Positions 1 to 15,000 of a stretch of 64,000 nucleotides of DNA are shown here, in pieces. The position numbers were made by a program, and so were the translations under genes. The stretch lies in contig CAJQJX010000066.1 of assembly GCA_905478795.1 (NCBI GenBank), forward strand, positions 21,809 to 85,808. Direction: 5' to 3'. The first letter of the stretch is position 1; every line of letters begins with the position of its first letter. The notes under the pieces were generated by a model. It worked only from the letters and a program-made list of their open reading frames with translations, ran no database searches and was not told the origin of the DNA. This DNA is from an uncultured Flavobacteriales bacterium. Lineage in GTDB: Bacteria; Bacteroidota; Bacteroidia; Flavobacteriales_D; Sanyastnellaceae.

Positions 1-1
1 C

Positions 2-3000
2 AAGGCCTCAAATGGCTGGGTTCCCTTCCGTAATACAGGTGACACAGACGTTGCCTTGGAATGGGCTGCAAGCAGCGGATTCCCTGATGGACTTGAAAAA
101 GAGGGGTTGTATGACTACCGTTATTCAAACTACGCGCAGCTGATGACCAACCGCCATGTCCCCATCATCACAGGGGCTGGAAGAGGAAAAAGCACCATTG
201 CCGATGCGGACCTGAAAATGGTGCCGGTGACCCAGTCAGGAAAATTGTGGCTGAACAAAACCAACACCACATATGGCAGTGGCGGAACCAGGGTTCAATA
301 TCTCGGGAGCTACTCCCAAGACCCTTCTGCGTTGTACGAACAACAAAGCAACAACTCCATTGACTTCGACGGCGACGGCTTCCCAGTCGGAAGAGACAAC
401 AATGACATGATCTTCTGGGAAAGTGCGTCCAATGCTGACCTGAACGGTGAAATGCGTGGCTGGGACATTCAAGATGTTTCGAGCTATTACTACTGGATTA
501 AAGACAATGGAAACCGTAACAGGGGAGAAGCTCATAACAGGGCACTTGCCCTAGGCGGAGATTTGGCTTCATTCAATGCCAAGGGATATTCTCAAGGTGC
601 CATTGAAGGTTACCTCATGCGTCGAGCTACAGTGGAAACACTGAGGCCCTACACTGTGCGACTGCGATACCTCGCGGGAAGAAGTTCATATTCCTGTGGC
701 GCCTTTGGATGGGGCACATGCTACAGAAATATTTACCGTTATCGGAACGTAACCAAGTACCAAAGCATCAGCCCATTTGTGAACACTTGGTCGGGATTGC
801 TGAAGAATGAAAATCACCACTATATAAACGAAGCGGCACTCAAGGCCAATGGCAACTGGTGGAGCTTTGTCTGGAGGCTCATCTTCAACTGGCACGGTTG
901 GACTTCATCTCAATTGCCCGTCGCTGGATATGCGGATGGCACCAAGGTTTTTGGAAGTGATGGAGCATTGACCCAGCCGAACTACACAGGAAGGTGGGCT
1001 CGAGCACAACCTGATGCTAGCGGCTCTGCCATCCAGTATTGGCGTTCCGGAAGCAACTTTACTTGGGATGATGCCTCTAATAGCACAAAGAATGATGCCT
1101 TTGCATTTGAAGCATACAATTATGGTGGTTTGGGATCTGCTTATGCGATTCTAGAGCAAGAGGTTCCAGACAATCAAGGTCTGGCTGCAGCCCATGGCAA
1201 GTTCATGGCTGCAGATACAAACCGCGCAATGGGTGCGATTCTCGAACTCCCCTTCGAGAGGGTTCCAGAGCTCGCCAATTGGACCCCCATTGGAGAGGGT
1301 ACAAATTCTTGGTTCTACCAAAGCAACCAGAAACTCACGTTCGAAGCTGCCCAATTGGCCGCAGAAAAAGTCGGAGGTGCATTGATGACCCTCAATGAAA
1401 ATGGCGCCACTGACGCGCTCAAGCGATGGAGCGGAAATGGTTGGATTGGACTCTATCAAGACACAACCGACCAAGGCTTTGATGAGCCATTCGGAGGATG
1501 GAAGTTCGCAGACGGTTCTCCATCAACAGGCGTTCCTTGGGCCAACAACGCTCCAAACAATGGAGTACAGGACACCAATGGAAACGGGTTTATTGATGGC
1601 AATGAAACGAGCTTGGTAGAGGAGAACCATGCCGAGATTGCCTCTGTATTGGAAGAAGTTGGATCTGTCAGAGACGTCTCCAAATACAACAATCTGAGCG
1701 CTCTGGTCTCCATTCCAAAGGAGCGTGCACCGCGCGTTCAGCTGGCCTATTCAGCCAATGCCATCTCTGAGAATGGCGCGAATTATTTGGAACAAGCTTA
1801 TCAGTTAGAAGCAGAGGGTCAACTAATTATCGGTTCTGAAGTCCCCAGTGGAACATCAGATGTCAACACGGGCATAGAGCATGTCAAAGCGGTCGTCTCT
1901 ACGCCGGAATCTAACGACCAGTTGGAGTTGTGGTTGGAGTTCGACCCTGATGGAGATGAAGAGCCGAGCGACGTCACCAGCGAATGGATGCAATTGCTCG
2001 CCCCAGGCAACATGCTGCCTGCAGGAGAGTCCCAACTCACCTTCAAGAAAGGGGGGTCAGGAGAACTGCAATTTGACCGCGATTTGTCTGACGGGTTTGA
2101 TGGTGTCAATGCACGCAGCTATTGGAGGCTTTGGGCCTTTGACAGCGAGTCTGGACACCGTTGGCAATTGAAGCGTTTTGAAATTTTCTTTAACGCTCCC
2201 AAAATCATTGAAGTGGAAGCTGCTGCTGATGTTATCGTAGGCACTTCCAACGGCGTTTCTGATGGAGTCACGTTGCGCGAAATCGGCGTCTCTGTCAAGA
2301 ACATATACACAGGAGAAATCCTCTCCTTGCACCCCAACTCAACCTTCAATCTCTATGTTCCAGGGCAGAGCGATGCCATTGAATTCACACAGGGTGGATT
2401 GAGTGAGCTGACACAATCTCTGAATGGGGCCACGTTGAACGGAAAGTGGGAATGCACCCTGCTGCAAGCACTGGATGTGACAACGGCACAACCCATTTTG
2501 GTTGAAGATCCAGCCACTGGAAACATGGTAGATGGCGTGGGCATGAACCAATTCACGATGGAGTTCCTCATTCCTCCAGGCTTGGTCACAGGACCCCAAC
2601 CCTATCTGACAGAATCTGGAGATTTGCAGTTCGTAGCGGATCGTATTCGTCTAGGCGGCGGGGTCGACCTGCCTCCTACCATCTCAGAACAGGACGATGT
2701 AGATGACATCAATTTGACCACGATCTCCATTGATTCAGACTATGAAGAAGGGGTGAACGAAGAGAACATCTTCACACAGCACAGCCACGATAACGTCGTC
2801 GCATTGCTGCCACAAAACCCTCTCATTGAAGCAGGTATTGAAGATGACATCCTTGTCGAAGTGGGGAACGTGGACGTTCATTTTGAATTCCAAATCCGCG
2901 ACGAGAACACCCTGTATTACGTGTCCACTGAAACCATGTCTTATGATTTGGCACAACGCGCTGCAGCCATGGCAGGTGGTCATTTGGTGGTTCCTTCAAA

Positions 3001-6000
3001 TGATGATGAAGAGTCGTTCATCAAGCTCCAAGGGGTGCATGGATGGACCGGTTTGATTGACGCTGACACAAACCAAGTATGGGTTCCCATAACTGGAGAA
3101 TACATCGACCCGAGTTGGGATTTGATGTCTCATTTCAGCGTTCCACCTCTCCATTCCGAAGACCTTACCACTGCAGATCATCAACATGCAACGATGACAG
3201 CTGATGGCCTTTCTGGTCAGGGAATCGACGCCGTCGCCCATGCGACGCTCGAAATCGGAAAAGCTGGAACTCCTGCTTTGACTTGGGCTCCAATAACGCC
3301 AGACAACCTCTTCTTTGACATCTATGACCCTGCTAACGACAAACACTATGTCGGAGCTCGAATTGGAGATGCAGAAGTTTTGGAAGGTCAAGACCACATT
3401 GGATCACAAGGCCGTATTTGGCGGGCCTCCGAATCTGGTGACCTCCTTTCATTTACAAATGGTGATGAAGACGGAGAGAGTGAGGTTTCCGACCCCTCAA
3501 TTGATGGGTTCACCCTCATTGCTGCTACAGACTCTTCCAACTACTTCTCCGGCAGTGATGCCAACCTCACCTACCTGCAAGCTCAGGAAGTGTGTGCTTC
3601 TCAAGGCGGTCGTTTGGCTACTCTGGAAACCCCAGCTGAAAACGACTTGATCAAGGGACAAGCACAGGGACACATTGGCCTTTGGAAAGACAACAATGGA
3701 ATTTGGATGTGGGCCACAGGTGCTACACCATCCTACACCGATTGGTCCCCAACGGACATTGAAAACCCCAACACCGACGTGGCCGTCGTTATGACGAGCG
3801 CAGGTTGGGACCGCAAGTCGAACATTTCGGTGAGTCGTGCCATTTGTGAAATGGAAGCACTGGGCGATTTGACGGTCAATGGTGACGCCTATATGGTTCC
3901 CACAAGCAGCAACACATTCCCGCTGTACTACGAGAGCAACAGCTCCTTTGTCCTACCAACCATTGTATTGTTGGATTCTGCAGGATACGAGTCCATGGAC
4001 GGTCCGAGCCACTTCGGAGAAGAAGACTGGATTTTGGCTTCACAAACACGTCGCCGGACTCCCGCCTGGGAAGTGCCCGTATTGTTGGTTCCAGACCCCC
4101 TCACTTTAGAGGAGCTGTACGACAATGAGCACGGCATCTACACAGCACAAGGCAGCACTGACGGCGTCCTCGGCGACATTCAGCAGCGCTTTGGAACCTA
4201 CAACCTTGGAAACATTCAACTCTCCAACCTTTGGAATACGGAGACAGAAGCGATCAATGGCACTCCTTTGACTCTCGTTGATGCCAGTGTGCATCCCGAT
4301 TCAGTTGGAGGTGCTGAGAATTTGCTCAGCGGATACAATGCGGGCGAATTCTATTTGACACCACCACCTGCAAACCATGGCTTATACCGAGAGGGTAGCG
4401 ACGTGAAGGTGTTTAATGCCAATACACTGAAGACCAAAATTGAATTGTCCCCAAGTGGAGACTTCAACGACCATGAAATACACGCGTCTTTCCCCATAAC
4501 TGCTCCAAAGTTCAATAGTGAAACACTGTCAGACTTAAGTTATGGCGGTGCTGACGCGATCAATAATGGCCTTCCATACTGGGGCGTTCCCAACGGTGTT
4601 CCTGCGTATGCTGAGATGTATGTTCGGGTTCGAAATGAGTTGACCGGGGTGTTCTTTGACACCACCATGACCAGCGATCAAAATCCGCTGCTGCTCAAGA
4701 ACTGTCCGCATCTGATGAATGACTCCATTCACATGACTTTCAAAGTCAGTGAGATGAACAATTCCGATGGGCAATTGAAATTCACGGGTGGTGACCCTGT
4801 GGTCATTTCAGCCTCAGTCTTGTGGATGACCGAGGGACGTCGGACCATGCTCTGGACGGACAGGGACTTGGTAAACAACACCCTTACAATGTGCACGGAC
4901 ATTGCTCCTGACTTTGTAATGCAATCTGACCCCCAAGAAGAGCAGTACTTGACTGAAGTCGACCGCACCATTACGGATGCGGATGGAACAGTTGTGAATT
5001 ATCTAGCCGATGATTCTGTGGGAGTAAGCCAAGTAACCCTTGTGTGGAACCACAGCGCTGCAAGCTATAGTTCCGGGGGAAGCATGTACTTGCAACGTCG
5101 AAATTATGAGGACTATGGCGGCACTCAACTCGGTTGGCAATACGCCACTGGTGATGTCAGCAAGCCTTGGTCATTCAATCAAGAAGAAGCCAAGCCATTC
5201 TATAATGTAGATGCCGATTTCAATGGCAACCTCGACCCCATTTTCTACACTGATAGCACATTGTTCCACAACCTATGGAGCTGCGAAACAGCAGAGTACC
5301 GGGTAAAGCAAGACATGTGTGGCGATATCTTCTACACGCCATCCATTCAAGTGAGCATCCAAGGTTCAGTCTCTGACCCTTGGAAGTACATAGACGAAAT
5401 CACCGACGGGGTCGTGGTCTCTGAGGGACGGTATTGGAACAAAATCCAAATTGACTGGTCTTCCGCATTGGACAGTGAGGGCATGATTGATCAGTTCCGA
5501 TTGTTCCGCCGACTCTACACACCGGCTGATGTAGATAATGATGCATGGGAACAAATCTTTGCTTCCGAAGACATTAATACTTGGATTGACTGGGATGTCG
5601 CCGCTGGAACCCTGTATGAGTATAGGGTCGGTGCCGTGATCACATGCGGAACCGGAAACAGCGTTCAACAGTATTACAACCCCACTCCATATCCGATTGG
5701 ATTCCGTTCCAATTACGGTGGGGTCCAGGGACGTGTAACATTTGAAAACGGTGCACCTGAAGACAGCGTATACGTCGTGGTCGAGCCGCAAGGCTTGAAC
5801 TTGGCACGCAACTCCATCATTTTGGAAGAAGGCGAATACGCCAAACTCGACATTAACCGCTATGAGCAACGCGAAGGTGGAGCTATGGGCCATTGGCCAG
5901 ACATTCACTCCGACTCCTTCCACCCCACCCTCAGTTTCGTAGACTCTACAGGTGTTCGTGTAAGCGAAGGAGTTAGTGTTTCACAGTGGATCAAAGTCCC

Positions 6001-9000
6001 CCAGACGACACTGCTTGGCGCACCCGGAACAGGAGTGGGCGCAGCTCATGAGGCTCCCTTGTTCACCTTGAACTACATCGATCCATTTGCCAACCTCGAG
6101 AAAGAAAGCTTGAGCATTTGGGCCCGTAAGATCAATGGCGATTCCACTAAGTACAGACTGTCAGCTCGCCAGAGTGGTGTGTTCACAGATCTTGGGGCCA
6201 TTGAGCTCGATTACAACAAATTCCAACACGTCACATTTACGATGGCCAATGTGGAAACTGGTCGTGAAGTGCCTGGAATGAGGATTTATGTGAGGGCACA
6301 CAGCGATGATCCTGCGATTGTTGATCAACCTGTGGATTTCTATGATTTCCGAGGTCCGGATGACATCATCCAAATGATTCGTGAAAATTGGAGCGCATGG
6401 CTATGGAATGCCGCGACAGGAACCTCTGGTTTCTGCTCCGACCCCAATGCTGTGAACTTCGCTGGAGACGAGCTTGGTGGCACTATGCGCTACTGTGACT
6501 ATGAGTTGCCCAGCGGGTGTACAGACCCACAGGGCCAGAACTACCTCGAATACGCATTGTTTGAGCCCGGCGGTGGCGAAGATGCCTGTAACTACTCGTA
6601 TTACGGCACTGGTGAAGACATCTCATTACACTGGTTTAGCGACAATGATGCGAACCCTTATGAGTACCCCGTTATTGTCCGACTTGAGGATGACAACAGC
6701 GAGACCATCGTCAAGAGCTTCTGGTCTTCATTGAACCGTTACCAGGACAGCCTCCAGGTGCTCGGTGAGACATACCCCTACACCTCCGTGGTGATGAACG
6801 TCAAATTGCCGAATGGCGATTACCGCCTGCGCGTGTTAGACAGCCGGATTGAAAGCGATGGGGACTTCCCACATGCTGAAGCCACTTCATTTGCTGGAAA
6901 CTTTGCGCTCTACAACAGTGTCGGCGTCAACTATGTGACATGCAGCCAATACCTCTCTAATGAGGCCACTAATGGCTCCTATGACCTCAGTGTCGTGACC
7001 CACAGTGCACTGGCTAGCGGCGTCGGGCAGATTGACAACTTCCTTTTGGTAGACTGTGCAGAATGCTTCTCCGTCAATTTCCGCAACAATGCAGACATTG
7101 AATTGCCACTCACAGATGAAGGTATGAATGCCGTACAAGGCGGATCGACCTACGAATTCTGGTGGAGAACAGCCGATGTCATAGATGGGGACACCTACCG
7201 ATTTGGAGACATATTCAAACTCAAAGGCGACGACGCTTCAGGAGACATCACGTTGTCCATTATTGAAGACACGCAGGATCCGTCCAATATGGGCAACGCC
7301 AAATTCCAACTGACGGGACCTGCGGGCACCATGAGGAGGATTCCTGAGCAGCCTACGTTCAATGAGTATGCCATAATTCCCGGACAATGGTACCATGTGA
7401 TCTTGGCAGTGGGTCAACCAACTGGAGACGGTCAGCCCAATGCGTACTTCAACATGCGCAGCACAGACCAAAATCTGGCCGACAACGAACCTTGGAACAA
7501 CCCACGTTATTACAAATTCGATAACCAGGATGACCAAGGCAACCCGCTTGGAAATGAGGCCGCTTTCGTCATTCCTCCTATCAATGCATTTGCAGATTAC
7601 AATGCCGAAAGTTTGGTGCTCGGGGGGTCCGACATCCTGATTCACCGCGTCTCTATTTGGGAAGGCTTGCTGACCAACAATGAAGGTCAAGCCTTGTTTG
7701 CAGGTGACGTTCTGCGCAACCAGACGTTTAATGCAACGACAATGCCGAACTTGAACGGCGTCTGGCAATTACCAGAGGCCGACAACGGACCTGTTCCGAT
7801 GTCACGCTTGCGTTCTGTTTTGGTGCCTGATAATGCTGGCCGATTTGCAGACCAAATGTTGGACAAACAGTTGCAACCTCAAGGAACCAACTTTGAAGCC
7901 AACGCCATCACCCAAGCATACTTCGTTGGAACAGAGGTAGCCGATGGTTCTGGAGCCTTGACCATTGATGGCATTTCAGGTGCGAACAATTTGCCCAGCA
8001 TCAACCGCAAGTCCATCCGCCGTGCGCCTTACGGACAATGCAACCCAGGATGTAGCCGTGTATTTGACGCATGCAACTTCAACCCGTTCGCTAACCAGTT
8101 CATTGACTGCGAATTGAGCTGCACTGGAGCTGGACTGACCACACAACGCATGGCCTCCGAGCAGATTACATATGATGAAATCAGAACTTGGGGCAATGCC
8201 GACTACTATTCCTATGCCGAAGGTTCCCGGATTACACCAGGATCTCCGTTATTCGGTCAGGACTACAGGAGCTGGGAAGCAGCGAAATTCTGGATGCAGA
8301 AATACCCCAGCAACTACACCGATGGTCTGTTGCTGATGTATGATGCAGATGAAGGCCTTGGAAATGCGCTGTATGACCGCGCCAAGTACACGACGGATGT
8401 AGAATCCTGGTTGGGGCATAATGCGGTGCTCTACCACCAAGACTTCGGCTTCTCCGGAACCGACACCAATTGGTACCAAGTGCCCGATGCATCGCGCAAC
8501 TATTTTGCCAATGGGCCACTTCGCGACATTCCGCAAAGCCTTGGAAACTGGGAGTACACCAATGGGAATGACGGTGGTGCATACGCCATCAACAATGTGA
8601 AATACGTAGGTTCAGGAGACTTCTTCGACATCAAACCGAGCAAGTCTACAAGTGGATTTGAACACATCTTCGAACCTGCCCAACGCACCACGATTATTGG
8701 TGACGTCCTGCTGTTCTCAGAGGATCAGGATTTCGTTGACAAGAGCGCCTTCGAAGTCGAAGTGGACGTTGTCTACCAAGACATCCAACCTGGATTCGGT
8801 GACTACTCAGGTGATGGTGCACTCATCCCCTCTAACTGTCCAGTGGCAGGTGTTCAATTCGAAGTGGATGGGTCCATCATGAACGACGAGAGCAATCAGC
8901 CCGTAGAAACGGACCAGCAAGGCCGCGCTAAGCTGACCCTCTCCAGGGGTTATCACGAAGTCAAACCCGTTCTGACCCACATCGTGGAAGGCAGCACGGA

Positions 9001-12000
9001 CGATGACCACGTATTTGATGTTCCAGAAACAGGTAAGACTGTGTTTGTTGCAGGTCCTACGGGGCGCGATGCTAACGGGAATGCTGACCCCGAGTACCGG
9101 TTCATCGACAGAACGGTCCGCCGTGCCATTGGACGCGTAGTCGGTGGAGATAAAATGGCCGCTGTAGCTTGGGACCAAAGTCAGAACAACCTCGGCTTGA
9201 CCTCCTTCCAGTTGACACCCATTTCTCAAGTAGCAGAAGGAGTCGCGACCTATTTCCAAAATGATAAGTGTCCTGCAGTCCAAATCACCACGGACACCTT
9301 GACTGGCCAATATGAAGCCTTCCTGTTGCCCAGCCGCTACAGGATTTCAATCGGACCAGACAGCGCCAGCGACAAAGCACACCTGTTTAATCCAATTGGG
9401 GGTTTCCAAGACTTGTCTGTCTCAGGATGGCAGTTGGAGACACCTCCTCACAGTGTATTGGGCAAGCCTTGGGTGGCTGCATTCTCCAACCACGTCATGG
9501 CCTATGCCAGTGGAGAATACAACCCCATCAAGGCCGACTACACCATTTGGGACATGACAGACCGGTCTATCTGGAACCAAACCGAGACCTATCCATTGTA
9601 TCCTGACGTTTCCAATACTGATGCCTATCCAACGGACAACCCCAATTCATCATTGGATGATGTCTACGAGCGCATAGACTTGATCTACAATGCTCCAGTG
9701 GAGCTTTCCGTCAAGCAACTCACCAGAAATGGAAACAACGAGTGCGACCCTGATTCCGATCCGATTTCGGACCCAAGGCTTGGTAATCTGTTCTTGGGTG
9801 AAGTCACCTTGCACGGAGCTGACCGGGACAATTATTACGCGTGTCCTCTCGATGCGTTCTTGAACGCCTATTCGCAAGCTGTCAAGGATCCAGAGGATTT
9901 CAACGACACTTTGATTGCGCCCTTCCCTGCTGGACTGCCCCTGGTGAGGACTTACAACAAGTATTGCTTGGAATTGAGGGCTGGTCAGCGCTTTGATGTC
10001 GACCTCTCAGCAGATGGTGGCACATACTTATATCAGGATACAGCGAACGTCAAAGGGAGCAATTATGACTTTGTCATCAACAACACCCTTGCGTTGCCGC
10101 CAAACAACCTGTCCACGATCACATTGAACGAGGACAGCATACACTACGACTTCACAGTCAAGGAACCTGTTGAGAATTATGGTGGAGGTTTAGTAGAAGC
10201 TCCCACCGGCAATATGAACATCTCGCTGACCTATGGTGGGTATGTCATCGACACCTGGGAACCATTCGCCCACCTCATCCCATCCACCATCGCTGTCGAG
10301 GATATCCCGTCGGCCTACGTGGTGCCCAGCACCGGAGAGGTGGCATTCCGACATGACCGTTTCGATGCCATTATCCTCGGAGAATACAACGCTTCTCAAC
10401 CAGTCCCCGTTTCGACGGATCCAATTTTGGACTTTATCCTCCGTGACCCGCCGGGAGGGGGCTCTTCATGCTCCATTGCCCAGGGCTCAACCATGAGTTT
10501 CGAGCGTTCGATTGAAACCTCAAGCGCGAACGAACTGTCCAAGGAGCGCAACATGAATGCCACTTTATCCTATGAAACTGGTGGTGGCTTGATCACTGCA
10601 CCCATGGGTATAGGAATCAAAGTTGACGGGACAAATTCTGCCTCAGCAGGTCTTGAATTGGAGCAGCAAGAGACTTACGAAAAAACAGAGACCGGTGCCA
10701 TTTCTGTGTCGGAAGAAATTTCTTTCAATCAAGAAATTGCCACCTCAGCAGAACCTCTGGATTATGGCGGTGGTATGAACCAAGACTTGTTCTTTGGCCA
10801 AGTTCGCAATACGGCCATTTCAACGCACAGAATCTTTGATGCACAACCAGTTTCAACCGCCATGGATGAAGCCTCGGCCAATCAACTCATTGTGGACCTC
10901 GACCAAAACGCTGAAGGGGTCGTAGGCACACAAATGGTGATCCAAGACTGGGATGGAAATGGAGAAATTGATCAAATCCCGATGCTCAAACTCACCAATC
11001 AAGGTGGTTCACCAACGGGTGAGATCATCCCCTTCATTTTGAATTGGCGTGGAGCCGTGAAAACGTCTGTGCTGCCCGCCAGCAACTTTATGAAGACGGA
11101 GTTGACCATTTCAACGGTCGACATTCCCCTCCTTGAGTTTGCACGAGACGCGTATTTCCAAAACCATCCGGAACTGTACAAGTGGCCAGATGGTGAACAT
11201 TCCAACGTTGATGTAAGCTGGAGTTACCCTGATGGAATGACGTTGGCCAATAACGACGACCACCGTTGGGAAATGTTCCATCAAGATTGGATGGACTCCA
11301 TGAAAACCCATCACTTGTCTACGTTCCCAACCCAAGCAAGCACCATCACACGTGGCTATGACGTGGGCAGTGCCATGCTGGCTGACGACTACATCGACTT
11401 CAGCGAATTTGTAACCAATGAAACGGAAGCAAGGGCGATTGAAGATGCCATTAGCGGCAACGATAAAATTGGCCCCGGCTACCAATTCTTGGGTACTGAT
11501 GTAGGCCTCGACTCTGTGCGTTATTACAACAATCAAATCAGTGCGTGGTCAAGGATGCTCGCAGAAAATGAGTTTGAGAAGATCAATGCCCGTCGTTTCA
11601 TTTTTGACAACCTGTCTCAGTTTGACGATGTGAGCGAACTCTCCAACTGGGCTGAAGATTTGGAGTCGAGTGGCATGACAGCCAACAACTATTCGTTGGA
11701 TGACTTCAGCTATACCTCAGAAGAATTAGGCGAAATCGATGTTTCCATGAATGGCAACAACTCCATTTGGGAAGAGTCTGACTTTGAGCCCTACTTCCTT
11801 AACTTCAGTGGAGGTGGCGCAGAGTTCACCCAGAGCATTGAAAAAACCAATGCAAAAGAACAGAGCCGCTCCATCGAACTCAGTTCATCAAAAGGTGGTT
11901 CATTGGGTCCTGTCGCCAATTACAATGATGCTACCGGCGCAAGCATCAAGTATGGAGACGTGGGTACCCAAACAGAGTCCCGTTCGCAAACCCAAGGCCA

Positions 12001-15000
12001 AGAGACCTCCATATCTTATAGCTACACCCTTTCGGACCCTGATGAAGGAGACTTCTTCCTCGTCGCGGTCATCCCGGGCAGAGGTTTGAACGGGCCCATC
12101 TTCTTGAACTTAGGTGCTGCTACCTCTTGTGCCTATGCACCTGAGGACGCAGCAGACTATGCCGAATGGTACCCTGCTCTGATTCCATCTAAATATCATG
12201 TGACGCCAGGTCGCATCGCATGTGATGCACAAGCCAAGAAGCTCACGGAGCCCGCTTGGCAGCGTTCTATAGATCCCAGTGGTCTTAGCCTGAACCCTTC
12301 AACGGGCCAAGTTTGGCATGGCATGAATTCAGCCAATGGGTGGGCGAACCAAGGCACCCTCGGTGGTGAAGCTGTAGGGGCAGGAATGTTAGCGCCAATG
12401 GTTGGAGCTGTAGTGGCTTCAGGTGCAATTGGTGGTGCGATGGGCAATTTTGCTGGCATTGGACTCGCTGCAGCGGCAGCTGCAGGAATAGGCATCATCT
12501 ATGGGGCGGATATGGCGGCCACTGCAATTTGGAGGTCTAACATAGAACAGTCATTGGGAGAAAGCTTTGCCGATGATGGATACGACGCGAGTTCCCTCGT
12601 AAGTATCCAAGCGGCCACTCAAGAGAAGGACATCTACATCGCGCCAGGCATGTGTGCCGACATCTTCGATGCAAACAAGAAGTTTGTGGTACAACCTGCG
12701 ACGGTTCAATTGGAGAAGCCTGCATTGACGATTTCCTATGCGGAACCCGGTGGACAAACCATCTCAGACGCAGAATCCATGACAGCTACGGCCTTTATGG
12801 ATGAAACGATTGGCATGACGCTGCACCTTCGGAATATGGCGCCAAATCCATTTGCGAGCAGCGCCAACTTCCATGTGTTCTCTGATGGAACTTCGAATAC
12901 CCTTGGAGCTTCAGTCAACATCGGAGGTAGCTCAAGTAGTGTAAGCAACTTGGAGATTTATCCCAACTGGTCTCCTGAGGCGCCTCTCGGCGGTGCCTAT
13001 GACGTTCCGGTCATGTTTACCCATTCCGGTGTAGACAATCCCGATTTCCAGACGGGCTCTGTCACTTTGGTTATGCAGTCACTGTGTGATGACAACATCA
13101 CAGATGAGTTGGAGGTCAACCTGAATTTCGAGCCGGCCTGTTCAGACGTCACTTTGGAGCAGCCTCTTGAAAATTGGACGGCCAATCTGGAGCGCGTTGT
13201 CAACGGCGGGGTAGAAAACGCATCTGAAGTGGACATCGTAGTGGACATTGCACAGAACCACTTCACGAACTGGAAACTTCAAGAGAACGCCCTCGACCCC
13301 ACCACAGGTGTTGGTCCTGTTGTGGTCGAATATCGACTCGGAAACGGCTCCAATTGGGCGCCTGTATCGAACTCACTGGCATTCAATACTGACAGTGTTG
13401 TGATGCTGAATGAAGACGGTACAATCAACGACGTCAACTTCGACTGGGCTCCGCTCATTGCAGAACCTTTGTGCAACCCACTCACAGAAGCAGACGAAAC
13501 ATCTTGTCTCGGTTACGAAGGACAAGTTTTGCTTCGCGCAAGAAGTGTTTGTGAAGATCCATTCGCACTGCCCAAAGTGTCAGAGGTGGTAACAGGATAT
13601 GTCGATTACGTGCGACCTCAACTGTTTGGTAGTGTATTGCCTTCTAACGGCTTCTACCAGCCCGGTGACGAGCTGCACTTGCGGTGGTCAGAGAGCATGG
13701 AAACATCCAACCCTCAGTTTACCCTGAACCCTGACTCTATCAAGATGAGGGCCACTCAGAACTCGGACTACACCAAGAACAGCAGCGGCATCAAGTTCAC
13801 GGGTGATGAGCACATCACCGTGGTGCAAGGACCTCACTTGGACACCTATTATGCCGATGAGGACATGATTGGATTCCCGGGATGGTCTGTGAGTTGGAAA
13901 CAATGGGGTGGTGGACTCTATGGTGTCCAAGACACCGCTACCGGAACCATTGGGGCCACATCGACCAATCCAGAGGATTTGATTGTCCTTCCGACTCAAG
14001 TCTCTGTGATAGTCCCACCCTCACAAGCTGATGGTGTTGTCTTCACCCAAGGTGATCAATCTGGTTACAGCTTGCGCGGTGAATTCACCGACATCGACCA
14101 CTTCAAGTTGACCTCAACGGTGGCCAACGTGGGTGAATCGTCATACACCGTGCAGATTTCTGGTGCGGGTGCACAATGGAATGGTTTGTGGAACCAGCTT
14201 GAGCTGGTGTTTGAGCCGACCGCTACAGAAGGCACTTACAATTGGCGCTTAAGTGTCAATGGTGCGCCAGCCGGTCAGAACGGTGTCATCGCGAACATCC
14301 GTTTGGAACCCACCCGTATCACCTTGGGTAATGGATGGGAAAATGGCAGCGCAACGGGCGAACCACTCAGCATGCCTATGCAGGACTTCCGCTTGTGGAA
14401 CAGCCAGCGTGAAACCTATGCTTCTGAAACCCCAGCCTTCCAAATCACAGGTAAGGAGATTGGACTGCAATTGTGGTTGCCCATGGATGAACTGTCCGGG
14501 GCACCGCAGGACCGCGCTCGGATGCGTGACATCATCATGGAGGCCAACTGGTATAGCCCACAAGCCTCCCATGCTCTTGATTTCGCGTCAAACACCAACG
14601 GATCTTTGATTCCAAGTCTCTCCGGTGTGAACTGGACGCCAGATGGAACGCGGAATACCACCTTGGAGTTCTGGGTTAAGCCTGGCGGTTTGAATGAGGG
14701 CATCATGAGCATCAACGGCACAGCAGATCCCGACATCGACTTGCGCCGTGTAGGATGGTCCGGCTTCATCGACGAAGTGGGACGCCTCGGATTTGCAAAT
14801 GGTACAGACACCATGCGGACTCAAGAGCCCCTCTCGGACGCATGGCATCACGTTGCATTGGTCCGTCGATACAATGGTACAGCCTTGCTCTATCTTGATG
14901 GCGAGGAAGTTGCGGGAGACCCTGCCTACGATCACGGCAAGTTGATCCCAGTGGTCCTCCACCTCGGTGCGCGGAACCAATTGCCTTCAGGAATTGGTGA

